DNA from: Nitrospirae bacterium RBG_19FT_COMBO_42_15
Lineage (GTDB): Bacteria > Nitrospirota > CAKKRA01 > 9FT-COMBO-42-15
DNA: 5,029 nucleotides
Assembly: GCA_001803815.1 (NCBI GenBank)
Contig: MHEL01000176.1
Location: 1-5,029 of the forward strand
Direction of reading: 5' to 3'
In this document: in pieces, positions 4,862-5,029 of the stretch
Position numbering within the stretch: the stretch's first letter is position 1
Layout of the letters: each line of letters opens with the position of its first letter
The notes under the pieces: generated by a model
What the model was told of the DNA's origin: nothing
Database searches by the model: none
Seen by the model: the letters and a program-made list of their open reading frames with translations, nothing else
Made by a program: the position numbers and the translations under genes

Positions 4862-5029
4862 ATGGCAGAAGAAAGAACAGAAAAAATATTTGCGCTTTGT
4901 ATTGAGAACAAGGACTGCGATGATCTGGAAAAGCGAAAGGTTTACCAAATTCTTCCTGATGAAGAAGCATTAAAGGAAGGCTATCTGAGAGTAGTTGATG
5001 AGTCTGGCGAGGATTATCTTTATCCAGAA
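4862..5029 (+). CDS. Small conserved protein of unknown function, N-terminal part
   Basis: The first 56 codons from ATG at 4862 are open to the window edge. The segment ALCIENKDCDDLEKRKVYQILPDEEALKEGYLRVVDESGEDYLYPE resembles a widespread family of uncharacterised proteins of about 70 residues, recalled from memory, so perhaps 15-20 residues are missing. It is soluble, acidic and rich in Asp and Glu, with no signal peptide. No Shine-Dalgarno is evident before the ATG; the frame is open back to the antitoxin stop, so TTG 4850 or GTG 4787 cannot be formally excluded. It may be cotranscribed with the antitoxin. The 75 bases between them hold no confident gene. Confidence 0.7.
   Translation, partial: MAEERTEKIFALCIENKDCDDLEKRKVYQILPDEEALKEGYLRVVDESGEDYLYPE

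Noticed and set aside
4571..5029. Antitoxin and following ORF are in the same frame, separated by a single TAG at 4784, suggesting readthrough or a broken fusion
   Set aside because: The antitoxin ends naturally near YLYEKD, the linker peptide is unlike either family, and a 25-codon open stretch is unremarkable.

Overview
The window is 5,029 bases of moderately AT-rich bacterial DNA with AGA/AGG and ATA codons in regular use and recognisable sigma-70 promoters. It suggests an environmental anaerobe of the Nitrospirota or deltaproteobacterial kind. That placement is an impression from codon use and the style of the intergenic palindromes, and is not established.

Layout: (1) bases 3-323 hold the C-terminal end of a methyltransferase resembling the ArsM-like arsenite methyltransferase family, with a terminal Cys-Gly-Thr-Gly-Cys-Cys tail. 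(2) Bases 324-605 carry no gene but several short palindromes, the first copy of a 90-bp direct repeat, and a promoter/operator. (3) Bases 606-1214 hold a complete HigB-HigA toxin-antitoxin operon. A second copy of the 90-bp repeat follows at 1241-1330, exactly 820 bp from the first, so the operon is bracketed by direct repeats. (4) Bases 1395-4232, minus strand, encode a 945-residue protein with two N-terminal transmembrane helices, a NACHT-type STAND NTPase and a long array of almost uniform 31-residue HEAT repeats. (5) Bases 4233-4570 are intergenic, with a palindrome and a perfect consensus promoter. (6) Bases 4571-4786 encode an AbrB/MazE-fold antitoxin with no toxin gene behind it. (7) Bases 4862-5029 begin a small conserved protein of unknown function that runs off the window.

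The likely theme is defence and addiction. The membrane-anchored NACHT-HEAT protein has the build of bacterial NLR-like antiphage sensors, and it sits between a HigBA module and an orphan antitoxin. The most notable feature is its repeat array: eleven full 93-bp units with runs of up to 48 identical bases between neighbours and a 186-bp higher-order duplication. This points to recent in-frame expansion and possible variability of the sensor. The defence role is inferred from architecture and context; the sequence alone does not prove it. No CRISPR array, tRNA, rRNA, transposase or clear intrinsic terminator was found.
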